Origin: Pseudomonadota bacterium
GTDB taxonomy: Bacteria > Pseudomonadota > Gammaproteobacteria > Enterobacterales > Enterobacteriaceae
DNA: 7,822 nt
Direction: 5' to 3'
NCBI GenBank assembly: GCA_023454395.1
Contig: JAEYFY010000155.1
Span: 1 to 7,822, forward strand
A program made the translations under genes and the position numbers. Shown in pieces: positions 1 to 6,251 of the stretch. Position 1 is the first letter of the stretch. The number at the start of each line of letters is the position of its first letter. The notes beneath the pieces are model-generated. The model was not told the origin of the DNA and did no database searches. It worked only from the letters and a program-made list of their open reading frames with translations.

Positions 1-227
1 GTGGTATCAAAACCATAATCAGGGCCGTATTGATGAATAGCTTCAGCAATTTGCGCTGCATGCCACATCACTTTTTTAGGTACACAACCCACGTTAACAC
101 AAGTGCCACCTAATGCTTTCGCTTCAATTAATGCGCATTTTTGACCATACATTGCCGCTCTATTAATTGATGCGATACCGCCACTACCGCCACCGATGGC
201 GATGTAATCGTAATGTTTGCTCGTCAT
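1..227 (-). CDS. gor: Glutathione reductase, N-terminal part (gene runs off the window)
   Basis: Cytoplasmic NADPH-dependent flavoprotein disulfide reductase that regenerates reduced glutathione. The 75 visible codons start at ATG 227-225 with [17 protein letters not shown]. The glycine-rich FAD-binding loop GGGSGG lies at residues 12-17, and the redox-active disulfide motif GGTCVNVGC has Cys43 and Cys48. The following residues [16 protein letters not shown] are typical of bacterial Gor rather than of lipoamide dehydrogenase or mercuric reductase, and agree with E. coli Gor as I recall it at nearly every position. The Shine-Dalgarno is weak (AGAGAA just upstream). The gene lies 144 bases downstream of rlmJ on the same strand, as in E. 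coli, so it may be transcribed both by read-through and from its own promoter. The C-terminal NADPH-binding and dimerisation domains lie outside the window. Confidence 0.97.
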   Translation of the reverse strand, partial: MTSKHYDYIAIGGGSGGIASINRAAMYGQKCALIEAKALGGTCVNVGCVPKKVMWHAAQIAEAIHQYGPDYGFDT

Positions 228-296
228 TTCTCTGATCCATTTATCTGTAGAAAAATAGGTAACTCACAGGCTAAGTCTTTCATATCATGATGTCTA

Positions 297-327
297 TTAT
301 GACAAAATTTAAAACATAGCACGTCAG
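297..327 (-). promoter_or_regulatory. Candidate gor promoter
   Basis: On the minus strand an extended -10 box TGTCATAAT (CATAAT at 302-297) is preceded by CTGACG at 327-322 as a partial -35, with a 19-base spacer that is longer than ideal. It lies about 70 bases upstream of the gor start. The extended -10 makes a promoter plausible, but the -35 is poor. E. coli gor is known to respond to OxyR; I could not see a convincing OxyR site here. Confidence 0.3.
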
Positions 328-371
328 ATTTTAGCTTTTACAGTAATAGGCAAAAACAATAATAAAGATGC

Positions 372-1214
372 TTATTCTGGTACAACCCACTCAACTAATG
401 TATGTCCAATCCCCTCAGGAACTAAGGTTTTATGTAACCAAGGGAGTATTGATTTCATTTGTGATTCTAATTTCCAAGGTGGATTAATCACAATCATGCC
501 TGATGCAGTCATCCCTAATTGATCACTATCGGGTTTTACTGCTAATTCAATTTGTAAAATCTTACGGATCCCTGTTGCTTCAAGCTCTTTTAACATACGT
601 TTGATTTGCTGACGGTGAACAACGGGATACCAAATCGCATAAGTGCCTGTCGCAAAGCGCTTATGACCATCAACAACACCTTTAACAACGGCAGAATAGT
701 CTTGTTTGAGTTCATAAGGTGGATCAATTAATGCGAACCCACGACGGCTTGGCGGAGGCAACTTAGATTTTAATTGGCCAAAACCATCTTCACGAGAAAC
801 TCTGGCTCTCTCATCACGAGAGAATTCGGTACGTAATAAAGGAAAATCCGTTGGATGCAATTCTGTTAGCACTAAAGAATCTTGTTCTCTTAGTAATTTG
901 CCCGCTAATAGAGGTGATCCCGGATAATAACGCAGCTCCCCACTTGCGTTTAATTCTCCAACCGCTTCAAGGTAAGGCAAAATAAGCTCAGGCACTTCTT
1001 CTTGCTGCCATAAGCGTGCGATCCCTTCTAAATATTCGCCAGTGCGGGTCGCATGAGCATTGGTTAATTGATAACGTCCAGCGCCAGCATGAGTATCAAG
1101 ATAAAGGAAAGGTTTTTCTTTCTCTTTTAAAGACTCAATGATGAGTGTTTGAACAATATGTTTTAAAACATCGGCGTGGTTGCCAGCATGGAAACTATGG
1201 CGATAGCTCAGCAT
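372..1214 (-). CDS. rlmJ: 23S rRNA (adenine2030-N6)-methyltransferase RlmJ
   Basis: S-adenosylmethionine-dependent enzyme that methylates N6 of A2030 in 23S rRNA. The 280-residue length equals that of the E. coli enzyme. The N-terminus MLSYRHSFHAGNHADVLKH is the family signature. A glycine-rich SAM-binding motif lies at residues 40-46 (DTHAGAG), and the catalytic N6-adenine methyltransferase motif DPPYE at residues 164-168. The region around residues 50-100 corresponds to the small helical subdomain inserted in RlmJ. The start is supported by GGAAGA at 1226-1221, seven bases before the ATG. The gene is divergent from the DUF1090 gene across a 180-base spacer and precedes gor on the same strand. 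No clear terminator separates it from gor. Nothing is truncated. Confidence 0.97.
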   Translation of the reverse strand: MLSYRHSFHAGNHADVLKHIVQTLIIESLKEKEKPFLYLDTHAGAGRYQLTNAHATRTGEYLEGIARLWQQEEVPELILPYLEAVGELNASGELRYYPGSPLLAGKLLREQDSLVLTELHPTDFPLLRTEFSRDERARVSREDGFGQLKSKLPPPSRRGFALIDPPYELKQDYSAVVKGVVDGHKRFATGTYAIWYPVVHRQQIKRMLKELEATGIRKILQIELAVKPDSDQLGMTASGMIVINPPWKLESQMKSILPWLHKTLVPEGIGHTLVEWVVPE

Positions 1215-1220
1215 TCTTTA

Positions 1221-1242
1221 TCTTCCATTAGAAATAAGTATA
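1221..1242 (-). promoter_or_regulatory. rlmJ ribosome binding site and possible -10 box
   Basis: GGAAGA (1226-1221) is a good ribosome binding site for rlmJ. TATACT (1242-1237, minus strand) matches five of six -10 consensus bases and sits about 25 bases upstream of the start, which would leave a very short leader. No good -35 is visible at 16-18 bases upstream, so the promoter part is tentative. Confidence 0.35.
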
Positions 1243-1328
1243 GCTTAGTAATTAATTTACTCAGAAATAGTGATTAAACTCAGTGTATCAGAAAAAGCCG
1301 AACTTCTTCATTGAAAGCGAAAGAAACG

Positions 1329-1356
1329 TTGTGTCTTAATATCCAGCAGTTATGAT
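1329..1356 (+). promoter_or_regulatory. Candidate promoter of the DUF1090 gene
   Basis: TTGTGT (1329-1334) and TATGAT (1351-1356) are separated by 16 bases and point towards the gene at 1395. The predicted transcription start would be near 1363, giving a leader of about 30 bases. The leader carries the ribosome binding site AGGATAGA at 1385-1392. Confidence 0.4.
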
Positions 1357-1394
1357 AAACCTATATTTCACTTAAGTTTAAATAGGATAGAAAG

Positions 1395-1784
1395 ATGAAA
1401 AAATTACTTTTGACTGCCATAACCTTAAGCTTACTCGCAAGTAATGCTTATGCCGATAGATCAACCAATGGCTGTGAGATAAAAAAGCAGAATATCCAAA
1501 AACAAATGGAATATGCAAAAGCACATGGTAATCAATATCGTATCCAAGGCTTGGAACGAGCATTACAAAATGTTGAACGCTATTGCACACCTGAAAAAGT
1601 AGTTGAAAACACGCGCCTTGAATTACGTGAAAAACAACTTGATGTTAAAGAGCGGGAGCTAGAATTAAAAGAAGCACAACTTAAAGGTGATGCAGATAAA
1701 ATTGCTAAACAAGAAAGAAAGCTCGCTGAAGAAAAAGCAGATTTAAAAGCAATTGAAGAAGAATTAAATCTACTGACAAAGTAG
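1395..1784 (+). CDS. Exported DUF1090 (YqjC-like) coiled-coil protein
   Basis: A 129-residue protein of unknown function that resembles the DUF1090 family, for example E. coli YqjC (about the same length). Residues 1-20 form a Sec signal peptide (two lysines, a hydrophobic core, NAYA before Asp21), so the mature protein should be periplasmic. The conserved part is NGCEIKKQNIQKQMEYAKAHG followed by a second cysteine in ERYCTPEK; Cys27 and Cys64 are the only cysteines and could form a disulfide. Residues about 70-127 are very rich in Glu, Lys and Leu and should form one long charged helix or coiled coil. The ribosome binding site AGGATAGA lies close to the ATG. The gene stands alone, divergent from rlmJ and followed by a long spacer. 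The family assignment is firm; I infer no biochemical function. Confidence 0.9.
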   Translation: MKKLLLTAITLSLLASNAYADRSTNGCEIKKQNIQKQMEYAKAHGNQYRIQGLERALQNVERYCTPEKVVENTRLELREKQLDVKERELELKEAQLKGDADKIAKQERKLAEEKADLKAIEEELNLLTK

Positions 1785-1799
1785 TTATCATTAGTCATT

Positions 1800-1858
1800 A
1801 ATGTCTACTCCTTATTTGGCTGTGAAATACAGCATAAAACAATAAGTGAGTAGCCATT
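1800..1858. repeat. Imperfect inverted repeat, nested hairpin after the DUF1090 gene
   Basis: The outer arms AATG (1800-1803), CTACTC (1805-1810) and CTTATT (1811-1816) pair with AATAAG (1841-1846), GAGTAG (1848-1853) and CATT (1855-1858). One mismatch and one bulged T interrupt the stem. Inside it, GCTGT (1819-1823) and ACAGC (1829-1833) form a second perfect stem around the loop GAAAT. It begins 16 bases after the DUF1090 stop, so it may end or stabilise that transcript. No T tract follows on either strand, so it is not a canonical intrinsic terminator. Confidence 0.55.
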
Positions 1859-1903
1859 CTCTTATTAAACTAAACTTAATTTCAGAATTGCTGTATTGGT
1901 TTT

Positions 1904-2002
1904 CTATCCTTTATTAAGTACAAGATTATCTACGCCTTTTGATAGAGCATCATCTACACTTAAGCCAGAACAAACAAATACATCTCCTAAATCAGTGGCT
2001 AA
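1904..2002 (-). pseudogene. Possible remnant of a small DUF3077-like gene
   Basis: On the minus strand the frame from 2002 down to the TAG at 1906-1904 reads LATDLGDVFVCSG, then LSVDDALSKGVDNL, then VLNKG and stop. It is preceded in frame by TAA and has no ATG. The pattern 'phe-val-x-x-gly-leu-ser-val-x-asp-ala-leu' reminds me of the short DUF3077 family of Proteobacteria, but this is a recollection over about 25 residues. If real, it is the decayed C-terminal end of a small gene. It could equally be a chance open frame. Confidence 0.15.
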
Positions 2003-2048
2003 TTACAATAAGCATAAGGTGTGTAATAGAAATTAAGCTATGATATTT

Positions 2049-2078
2049 TTGAGTGAAAACTATAGTAGTGACACTCAA
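2049..2078. promoter_or_regulatory. Operator-like inverted repeat upstream of yhjD
   Basis: Perfect 7-base arms TTGAGTG (2049-2055) and CACTCAA (2072-2078) are separated by 16 bases, a centre-to-centre distance of 23 bases or about two helical turns. It ends 36 bases before the yhjD ATG, where a promoter would be expected. TATAGT (2061-2066), a possible -10, lies between the arms. It may be a regulator binding site; none can be named. Confidence 0.3.
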
Positions 2079-2114
2079 TTATTAAAAATGGACAGATCTA
2101 ATTAAAGAGGATAT

Positions 2115-3134
2115 ATGTCAGAAGAGCAGCAACCCAAAACAGAGAATGAAAAAACTCAACTGACTCAGCCGCTTAAAAAAGGGCTGGAAAAAGGGATACA
2201 TGGTGGAAAAAAGGCCATCGGTATTGGGATAAAAATCAGTAACTTTATTACTAACATCCCTTTTATTGCACATCTTATTCGTGCCGCTGAACGTTTTACT
2301 GACAGAATGGGAAATCAGTTTGGTGCCGCTATTACCTACTTTTCATTCTTATCATTAATTCCTGTATTAATGCTTTCCTTTGCTTGTGCGGGTTTCGTTT
2401 TAGCCTCAAATCCAGATTTACTCGCTAAATTAATTACAGGTGTCGCAAATAGCATTGACGATCCAACGCTTGCTTCCACAGTTCAACAAAGTATTGATAC
2501 CGCAGTTCGCCAGCGTACCACCGTGGGTTTAACCGGTTTAGCAATTGCACTTTATTCTGGTGTTAATTGGGTAGGTAATTTACGTCAAGCTATTTTGGCG
2601 CAATCACGCTCCGTTTGGGAAAGAAATAAAGAAGAACAAGAGAAAATCTATTTTCGCTACTTTCGTGACTTTTTAGCATTAATTGGCTTACTTTTTGCGT
2701 TAATTGTCACTATTACGCTGACTTCTGTGGCAGGTTCAGCCCAAAGAATGATTGTTCATACATTGGGATTAGACGGTATTGAATGGCTAACACCAGCATG
2801 GACAACAATCGGCTTAACTATTTCCATTACTGCAAACTATTTACTCTTTTTATGGATATTGTGGATCTTACCTCGCCATCAACCAAAACGAATTTCGCTT
2901 ATTAAAGGCACACTTATCGCTGCCATTGGTTTTGAAATATTGAAATCTGTTATGACATGGATGCTACCGAAAATCGCAAGCTCGCCTTCAGGTGCCGCAT
3001 TTGGTTCAGTGATAGGTTTAATGGCTTTCTTCTACTTTTTTGCCCGATTAACACTCTTTTGTGCCGCGTGGATCGCCACTGATGGCCCAAATATGCGCAA
3101 AGAACAGTTGTCTGAAACGCAATCAACATCTTAA
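2115..3134 (+). CDS. yhjD: YhjD, inner membrane protein of the YihY/BrkB family
   Basis: Polytopic inner membrane protein of 339 residues, close to the 337 of E. coli YhjD. The N-terminal 45 residues are hydrophilic and charged. About six membrane segments follow, near residues 70-98, 136-158, 185-208, 228-252, 264-286 and 293-321. Family hallmarks are GAAITYFSFLSLIPVLMLSF, ALYSGVNWVGNLRQA, SVAGSAQ, and SPSGAAFGSVIGLMAFFYFF near the C-terminus. In E. coli an R134C change in YhjD suppresses the lethality of losing Kdo on lipid A, implicating it in lipid export; here VRQRTT places arginines at 132 and 134, the unsubstituted form. Its wild-type role is not settled. The ribosome binding site AAAGAGGA lies close to the ATG. 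The next gene is 69 bases downstream and probably has its own promoter. Confidence 0.92.
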   Translation: MSEEQQPKTENEKTQLTQPLKKGLEKGIHGGKKAIGIGIKISNFITNIPFIAHLIRAAERFTDRMGNQFGAAITYFSFLSLIPVLMLSFACAGFVLASNPDLLAKLITGVANSIDDPTLASTVQQSIDTAVRQRTTVGLTGLAIALYSGVNWVGNLRQAILAQSRSVWERNKEEQEKIYFRYFRDFLALIGLLFALIVTITLTSVAGSAQRMIVHTLGLDGIEWLTPAWTTIGLTISITANYLLFLWILWILPRHQPKRISLIKGTLIAAIGFEILKSVMTWMLPKIASSPSGAAFGSVIGLMAFFYFFARLTLFCAAWIATDGPNMRKEQLSETQSTS

Positions 3135-3152
3135 CTTTATGATAAAACTATA

Positions 3153-3198
3153 TGGTTAATTCCCTGCATTAACCGCCTATAAATAGCGTAATAAGGAA
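3153..3198 (+). promoter_or_regulatory. Candidate tautomerase promoter overlapping a perfect inverted repeat
   Basis: TATAAA (3178-3183) is a good -10; the sequence around 3153-3159 (TGGTTAA) is a weak -35 about 18 bases upstream. A perfect inverted repeat GGTTAAT (3154-3160) / ATTAACC (3168-3174) with a 7-base loop TCCCTGC fills the space between the two boxes, which is where a repressor operator would sit. It could instead be a hairpin at the end of the yhjD transcript, but it has no T tract. AAGGA at 3194-3198 is the ribosome binding site. Confidence 0.4.
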
Positions 3199-3203
3199 AA
3201 ACA

Positions 3204-3413
3204 ATGCCATACGTTAATATTAAAATTACACGCGAAGGTGCAACCGCAGAGCAAAAAGAACAACTCATTGCGGGAGCAACACAACTTTTGGTTGATGTAT
3301 TAGGCAAAAACCCAGCAACTACCGTTGTAGTGATTGATGAAGTTGAAACGGATAACTGGGGAATAGGCGGTAAAACAGTAACAGAATTACGAGCAGCAAC
3401 AAAAAGTAAATAA
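3204..3413 (+). CDS. Small 4-oxalocrotonate tautomerase family protein
   Basis: A 69-residue protein of the tautomerase superfamily. These are beta-alpha-beta proteins that assemble into dimers or hexamers and use the amino-terminal proline, exposed after Met removal, as catalytic base. Pro2 is present (MPYVNIKITREG), followed by the helix AEQKEQLIAGATQLLVDVLG, the second strand TTVVVIDEV, and the WGIGGK turn that matches the FGIGGE of 4-oxalocrotonate tautomerase. The only arginines are Arg10 and Arg63: the two catalytic arginines of the classical enzyme (11 and 39) are not at their expected places, and Trp52 replaces the active-site Phe50. The substrate is therefore unknown. The ribosome binding site AAGGA lies 5 bases before the ATG. 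The gene has its own candidate promoter and terminator, so it looks monocistronic. Confidence 0.9.
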   Translation: MPYVNIKITREGATAEQKEQLIAGATQLLVDVLGKNPATTVVVIDEVETDNWGIGGKTVTELRAATKSK

Positions 3414-3433
3414 AGAATTTCTGCAATATAAAT

Positions 3434-3458
3434 AAAGGGTGCCAAGTACACCCTTTTT
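3434..3458 (+). terminator. Rho-independent terminator of the tautomerase gene
   Basis: A perfect 8-base stem AAAGGGTG (3434-3441) / CACCCTTT (3449-3456) with loop CCAAGTA is followed by further T residues (five T in a row at 3454-3458). It starts 20 bases after the tautomerase stop and lies 35 bases before the next start, so it separates the two genes. Confidence 0.85.
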
Positions 3459-3493
3459 GCTGATTTATTTTCCTGACAGATAAGGAAGTAACT

Positions 3494-4504
3494 ATGGTTC
3501 AATCAATGACTGATGCTTTTAATGCCTTACCTTCAGCAAGTGCTATCTATATTACAGGTGCAGGTATTCCATACCCTTTTGGTATGGCGCACGGATTTGC
3601 CGATGAAAGTACCCAGAAAAAATTAACTGTAGATACACCTTTTCGAATCGCGAGTAATACAAAAACCTTTCTCGCAGCCGCTTTTTTACGTTTATGGGAA
3701 CAAGATGCTCTATCCCTTGATGATGATATAACTAAATATTTAAGTGCTAATTATCAACAGACATTATTAGAGCTAGGGTATGATCTTAAAACTATTACAT
3801 TACGCCATTTATTAAGCCATAGCAGTGGGTTATTCGATCATGCAAATGAAGCTTACCTTGAAGAGGTGATTAAAGATCCCTCTCATAAATGGACACGAGA
3901 AGAGCAAATAGCGCACTATGCTCAACAAGGCTTTCCCATTATTCCTGCTGGAAAACGTTTCATTTATTCAGACACAGGATATATTTTATTAGGTGATATT
4001 CTTTCTCAGTTTATGAGAAAAAATATGGCAACCGCCGTTCGTGATTTATTGCATTTTCAAGATTTAGATCTACCACAAACGTGGTGGGAAGATTTAGAAC
4101 TACAACCTAAGCATCCTAAAGCGCGTGCTAGACAGTTTACAGGTGAACATGAAGGTACTCATATTGATGCTTCAATGGATGCTTTTGGCGGGGGCGGGCT
4201 TGTGATGACAACCCTTGAGTTAGCTAAATTTACAGCTGACCTCTTCGAAGATAGAGTTTACTTGCATCCATCAACCTTAAGAGAGATGAAATGGCAAGGT
4301 TCACATACAGGTGCTGAAAATTATCGTTTAGGTTTAATGGCCGAAGAAACTGACCTAGGCACACTTTACTATCATCTTGGTTATTGGGGTTCGGTAGCTT
4401 ATTATTTACCTGAAAAACAAATCGCTATTGCTGGCTTTACAACCCAAAAAAATAACCGTGAAGATTTGATAACCATTGTTAAAGAAGCGTTTAAACGCCT
4501 TTAA
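3494..4504 (+). CDS. Serine hydrolase, class C beta-lactamase / penicillin-binding-protein-like family
   Basis: A 336-residue member of the beta-lactamase family (Pfam Beta-lactamase type: AmpC, DD-peptidases and esterases share this fold). The nucleophile motif SxxK is Ser54-Asn-Thr-Lys57 in RIASNTKTF. The second motif is Tyr158-Ser-Asp160 in FIYSDTGYILLGDIL, and the third, equivalent to KTG, is His294-Leu-Gly296 in YYHLGYWG. ITLRHLLSHSSGL near residues 101-113 and AFGGGGLVMTTLELAKF near 230-246 are also typical. No signal peptide is visible: the N-terminus is short and polar, and the ribosome binding site AAGGAAG at 3482-3488 supports this start, so the product is probably cytoplasmic. That argues for an esterase or amidase role rather than antibiotic resistance; the substrate is unknown. 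It is separated from the tautomerase by a terminator and converges on yhjJ. No obvious promoter is seen in the short upstream gap. Confidence 0.88.
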   Translation: MVQSMTDAFNALPSASAIYITGAGIPYPFGMAHGFADESTQKKLTVDTPFRIASNTKTFLAAAFLRLWEQDALSLDDDITKYLSANYQQTLLELGYDLKTITLRHLLSHSSGLFDHANEAYLEEVIKDPSHKWTREEQIAHYAQQGFPIIPAGKRFIYSDTGYILLGDILSQFMRKNMATAVRDLLHFQDLDLPQTWWEDLELQPKHPKARARQFTGEHEGTHIDASMDAFGGGGLVMTTLELAKFTADLFEDRVYLHPSTLREMKWQGSHTGAENYRLGLMAEETDLGTLYYHLGYWGSVAYYLPEKQIAIAGFTTQKNNREDLITIVKEAFKRL

Positions 4505-4507
4505 AAT

Positions 4508-4548
4508 CAAAAAGCCAAAAATGTATCAATAACACTTTTGGCTTTTTG
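4508..4548. terminator. Strong bidirectional terminator between convergent genes
   Basis: A perfect 13-base inverted repeat CAAAAAGCCAAAA (4508-4520) / TTTTGGCTTTTTG (4536-4548) encloses a 15-base loop. On the plus strand it is followed by a T-rich run (TTTATTTTATAG), and on the minus strand by GATTTTAA. It begins 4 bases after the serine hydrolase stop and about 50 bases downstream of the yhjJ stop, so it can end transcription from both sides. Confidence 0.9.
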
Positions 4549-4560
4549 TTTATTTTATAG

Positions 4561-4581
4561 CTGATATATTTTCAATATCAG
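4561..4581 (-). terminator. Secondary hairpin after yhjJ
   Basis: Perfect 7-base arms CTGATAT (4561-4567) and ATATCAG (4575-4581) enclose a 7-base loop, just downstream of the yhjJ stop. The stem is A+T-rich and no long T tract follows on the minus strand. It may help transcript release or protect the 3' end ahead of the stronger hairpin beyond it. Confidence 0.35.
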
Positions 4582-4596
4582 TCTATCTCTATTTTA

Positions 4597-6117
4597 TTAC
4601 GGCTTTTTCGCCGGTGTTGTTGCTACCGCGGGAGTTTCAACGGCTTTATTTGGTGTCGCATTAGTTGCAACAGATGCAGGTGTATTTGCCGTTTCTGGAT
4701 GAACTTGCTTTTCAAATTGAATACGCAATTCACCTAAATTTACCGTTGGTGTTTCACCACTTTGCGTTAATACAAAAGTAATATCTTCAGATAAAACTCT
4801 TGAAAGCTCCTGATTTAATGTCTCTTTTGTTAAACCAGCTAAAAATGCTTGGCGTAAACGCTGATATTGTTCAGGTGGAATATCAATAATATTGCTTTGT
4901 TGTGATAACAGACGCTGATTAATTAAAATAGCCGTACTGGTTTTTGCATAACGCGCAAACAACTGAGTTAATTGAAGTTGTTTTTCTTGTTGTAGCTCTC
5001 GGTATAACTCATCGCTGATACCTTGGTTACGCAAGCGCCCCAATTCTTCTCCCACCCATGATGCCAATGCAGGAATATGCGTTGTGGCAGTATCAATATT
5101 TAAAGAACAACTTGCACGCTGGTATTGTACTCGGCAATCAATGTTAACTTGAGTACTGTCGTTTTCCTTACGTTGTTCAAGGCTACGACCTAAATGCACA
5201 AAAATGACTTCACGAGCTAAATCACTTAACCAATATTTATTTAACGTGTCAGAGTCTTTTACTGGCGACCAATCTAAATCCCAAATTAAAGCAATTTGGT
5301 CTTTTGCACGCATAGGCTCTTGCACATATAACGTTTCAGGTTTCATATCGGCAAGAACAGGCACTGGAACTGGTGTTACACGCTTTCCTGATAACGGAGA
5401 AAAAGCCTGATTAATACTTTCAGTCAACACTCTATTATCAACATTACCTGCAACATAAAGGGTCATCATATCTGGGGTATACCAACGTTGTTGATAATCT
5501 GACAGTTCTTTAGTATTTACAGATTGATTAACAGGTTTGCCCGGATTGTGACCTTTTAAATTAGAGCCTTCAAGACGTGAGCGCCAGATAGGATCTTCAA
5601 TATTAAGAGGAAACGTTGCAATCGGAAGTGGCGATTGAACTGCGTTACGAACCGCATCTTCAGTATATTGTGCTGGTTTAGCAATATCTGCTAATAATGC
5701 AAAAGCATCCTTTAACAGCTCAGGCTGGTTATTCGGTAGACTTAGATTATAAACAGTAAAATCGTATGAAACGATCATTGGAGGCAACGGATAGTCAGGA
5801 TCTAACGCATTTTTCCATAGATTATCGCGTTTCTCTGGCGTTAAACCTGTATTTTCCAAAACGTTGAGTTTGGACACCAAGGATGAAAAACCCGTTTCAT
5901 TGCTTTTTTCTGATAAAGAGCCAGTATTGACTAATAAACGGATTTGTATTCTATCATTTGGGCGTTGCGGTGTTTGTAAGATTTGCCACTGAAAACCATT
6001 TGCTAGTCGCCCTTCTTGCCAAGCCGGATCAGGCTGTAAAGCTTCCGCTTGAGCTTGGCAAATAACAGCGCCGAACATAACGCTTCCCAATAAAATTCGT
6101 GTCATTACACCCTGCAT
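4597..6117 (-). CDS. yhjJ: YhjJ, periplasmic M16-peptidase-like protein without the zinc motif
   Basis: A 506-residue exported homologue of the M16 (pitrilysin/insulinase) peptidases that matches E. coli YhjJ (498 residues) along its length as I recall it. I chose the ATG at 6117-6115. It has AGAGG at 6127-6123 with a 5-base spacer, and gives MQGVMTRILL followed by a hydrophobic core and QAQA-E, a Sec signal peptide of about 24 residues. The frame stays open 18 codons further upstream but without these features. The mature start ALQPDPAWQEGRLANGFQWQ and LVNTGSLSE are M16-like, but the HxxEH zinc site expected about 10 residues further on reads TGFSSLVSKL, so it is probably not a peptidase. 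The middle contains YTPDMMTLYVAGNVD, the usual M16 substrate-chamber strand. The last 34 residues form a Pro/Ala/Thr-rich tail ending AKKP. The function is unknown; a scaffold or chaperone-like role is inference. Confidence 0.93.
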   Translation of the reverse strand: MQGVMTRILLGSVMFGAVICQAQAEALQPDPAWQEGRLANGFQWQILQTPQRPNDRIQIRLLVNTGSLSEKSNETGFSSLVSKLNVLENTGLTPEKRDNLWKNALDPDYPLPPMIVSYDFTVYNLSLPNNQPELLKDAFALLADIAKPAQYTEDAVRNAVQSPLPIATFPLNIEDPIWRSRLEGSNLKGHNPGKPVNQSVNTKELSDYQQRWYTPDMMTLYVAGNVDNRVLTESINQAFSPLSGKRVTPVPVPVLADMKPETLYVQEPMRAKDQIALIWDLDWSPVKDSDTLNKYWLSDLAREVIFVHLGRSLEQRKENDSTQVNIDCRVQYQRASCSLNIDTATTHIPALASWVGEELGRLRNQGISDELYRELQQEKQLQLTQLFARYAKTSTAILINQRLLSQQSNIIDIPPEQYQRLRQAFLAGLTKETLNQELSRVLSEDITFVLTQSGETPTVNLGELRIQFEKQVHPETANTPASVATNATPNKAVETPAVATTPAKKP

Positions 6118-6146
6118 GTGAACCTCTGTTGTATTAATCCTTGGTA

Positions 6147-6168
6147 TTAAACCACTTATGAGGTTTAA
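6147..6168. promoter_or_regulatory. Inverted repeat in the yhjJ leader
   Basis: Perfect 7-base arms TTAAACC (6147-6153) and GGTTTAA (6162-6168) enclose 8 bases, about 20 bases upstream of the yhjJ ribosome binding site (which it does not cover). It may be an operator or a leader hairpin. No T tract follows, so it is not a good terminator for the upstream gene. Confidence 0.3.
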
Positions 6169-6251
6169 CAATAAGCGCCAAAAGACATGTTAGATGTTGG
6201 ATGTCTATTTTTTGTATTATCATTCTTTATCACCACAGAAACATGAAATGG

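Larger units (their letters stand above)
1785..2114. other. 330-base intergenic region with inverted repeats and a possible remnant
   Basis: This spacer between the DUF1090 gene and yhjD has no intact gene with a start codon and ribosome binding site. It contains a long imperfect inverted repeat (1800-1858), a short minus-strand open frame without a start (1904-2002), and a 7-base dyad near the yhjD start (2049-2078). AAAGAGGA at 2104-2111 is the yhjD ribosome binding site. I could not find a well-formed sigma-70 promoter for yhjD. Confidence 0.7.

Noticed and set aside
228..371. OxyR site upstream of gor, as expected from E. coli
   Set aside because: I could not find the spaced ATAG/CTAT elements in this spacer.
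1360..1386. Hairpin CCTAT/ATAGG that could hide the DUF1090 ribosome binding site
   Set aside because: Only five pairs, and the left arm lies at or before the predicted transcription start, so it would probably not be in the RNA.
1378..1798. Two minus-strand open frames opposite the DUF1090 gene
   Set aside because: They are antisense shadows of a gene with a clear signal peptide and family match; their Ser/Phe-rich sequence is what the antisense of Glu/Lys-rich codons gives.
3137..3502. A 121-codon minus-strand open frame opposite the tautomerase gene
   Set aside because: It is antisense to a recognised family member and spans its terminator and promoter; no homology is recognised.
5204..5410. 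A plus-strand open frame inside yhjJ
   Set aside because: Antisense shadow of a well-supported gene with no ribosome binding site and no recognisable family.
6118..6171. Upstream extension of the yhjJ frame by 18 codons
   Set aside because: The internal ATG at 6117 has a clear AGAGG ribosome binding site and begins a textbook signal peptide that matches E. coli YhjJ; the extension has neither.
6215..6240. Possible Fur box (two GATAA-type hexamers, minus strand)
   Set aside because: The hexamers are four bases apart and lack the inverted third hexamer, so the arrangement does not fit the Fur consensus.
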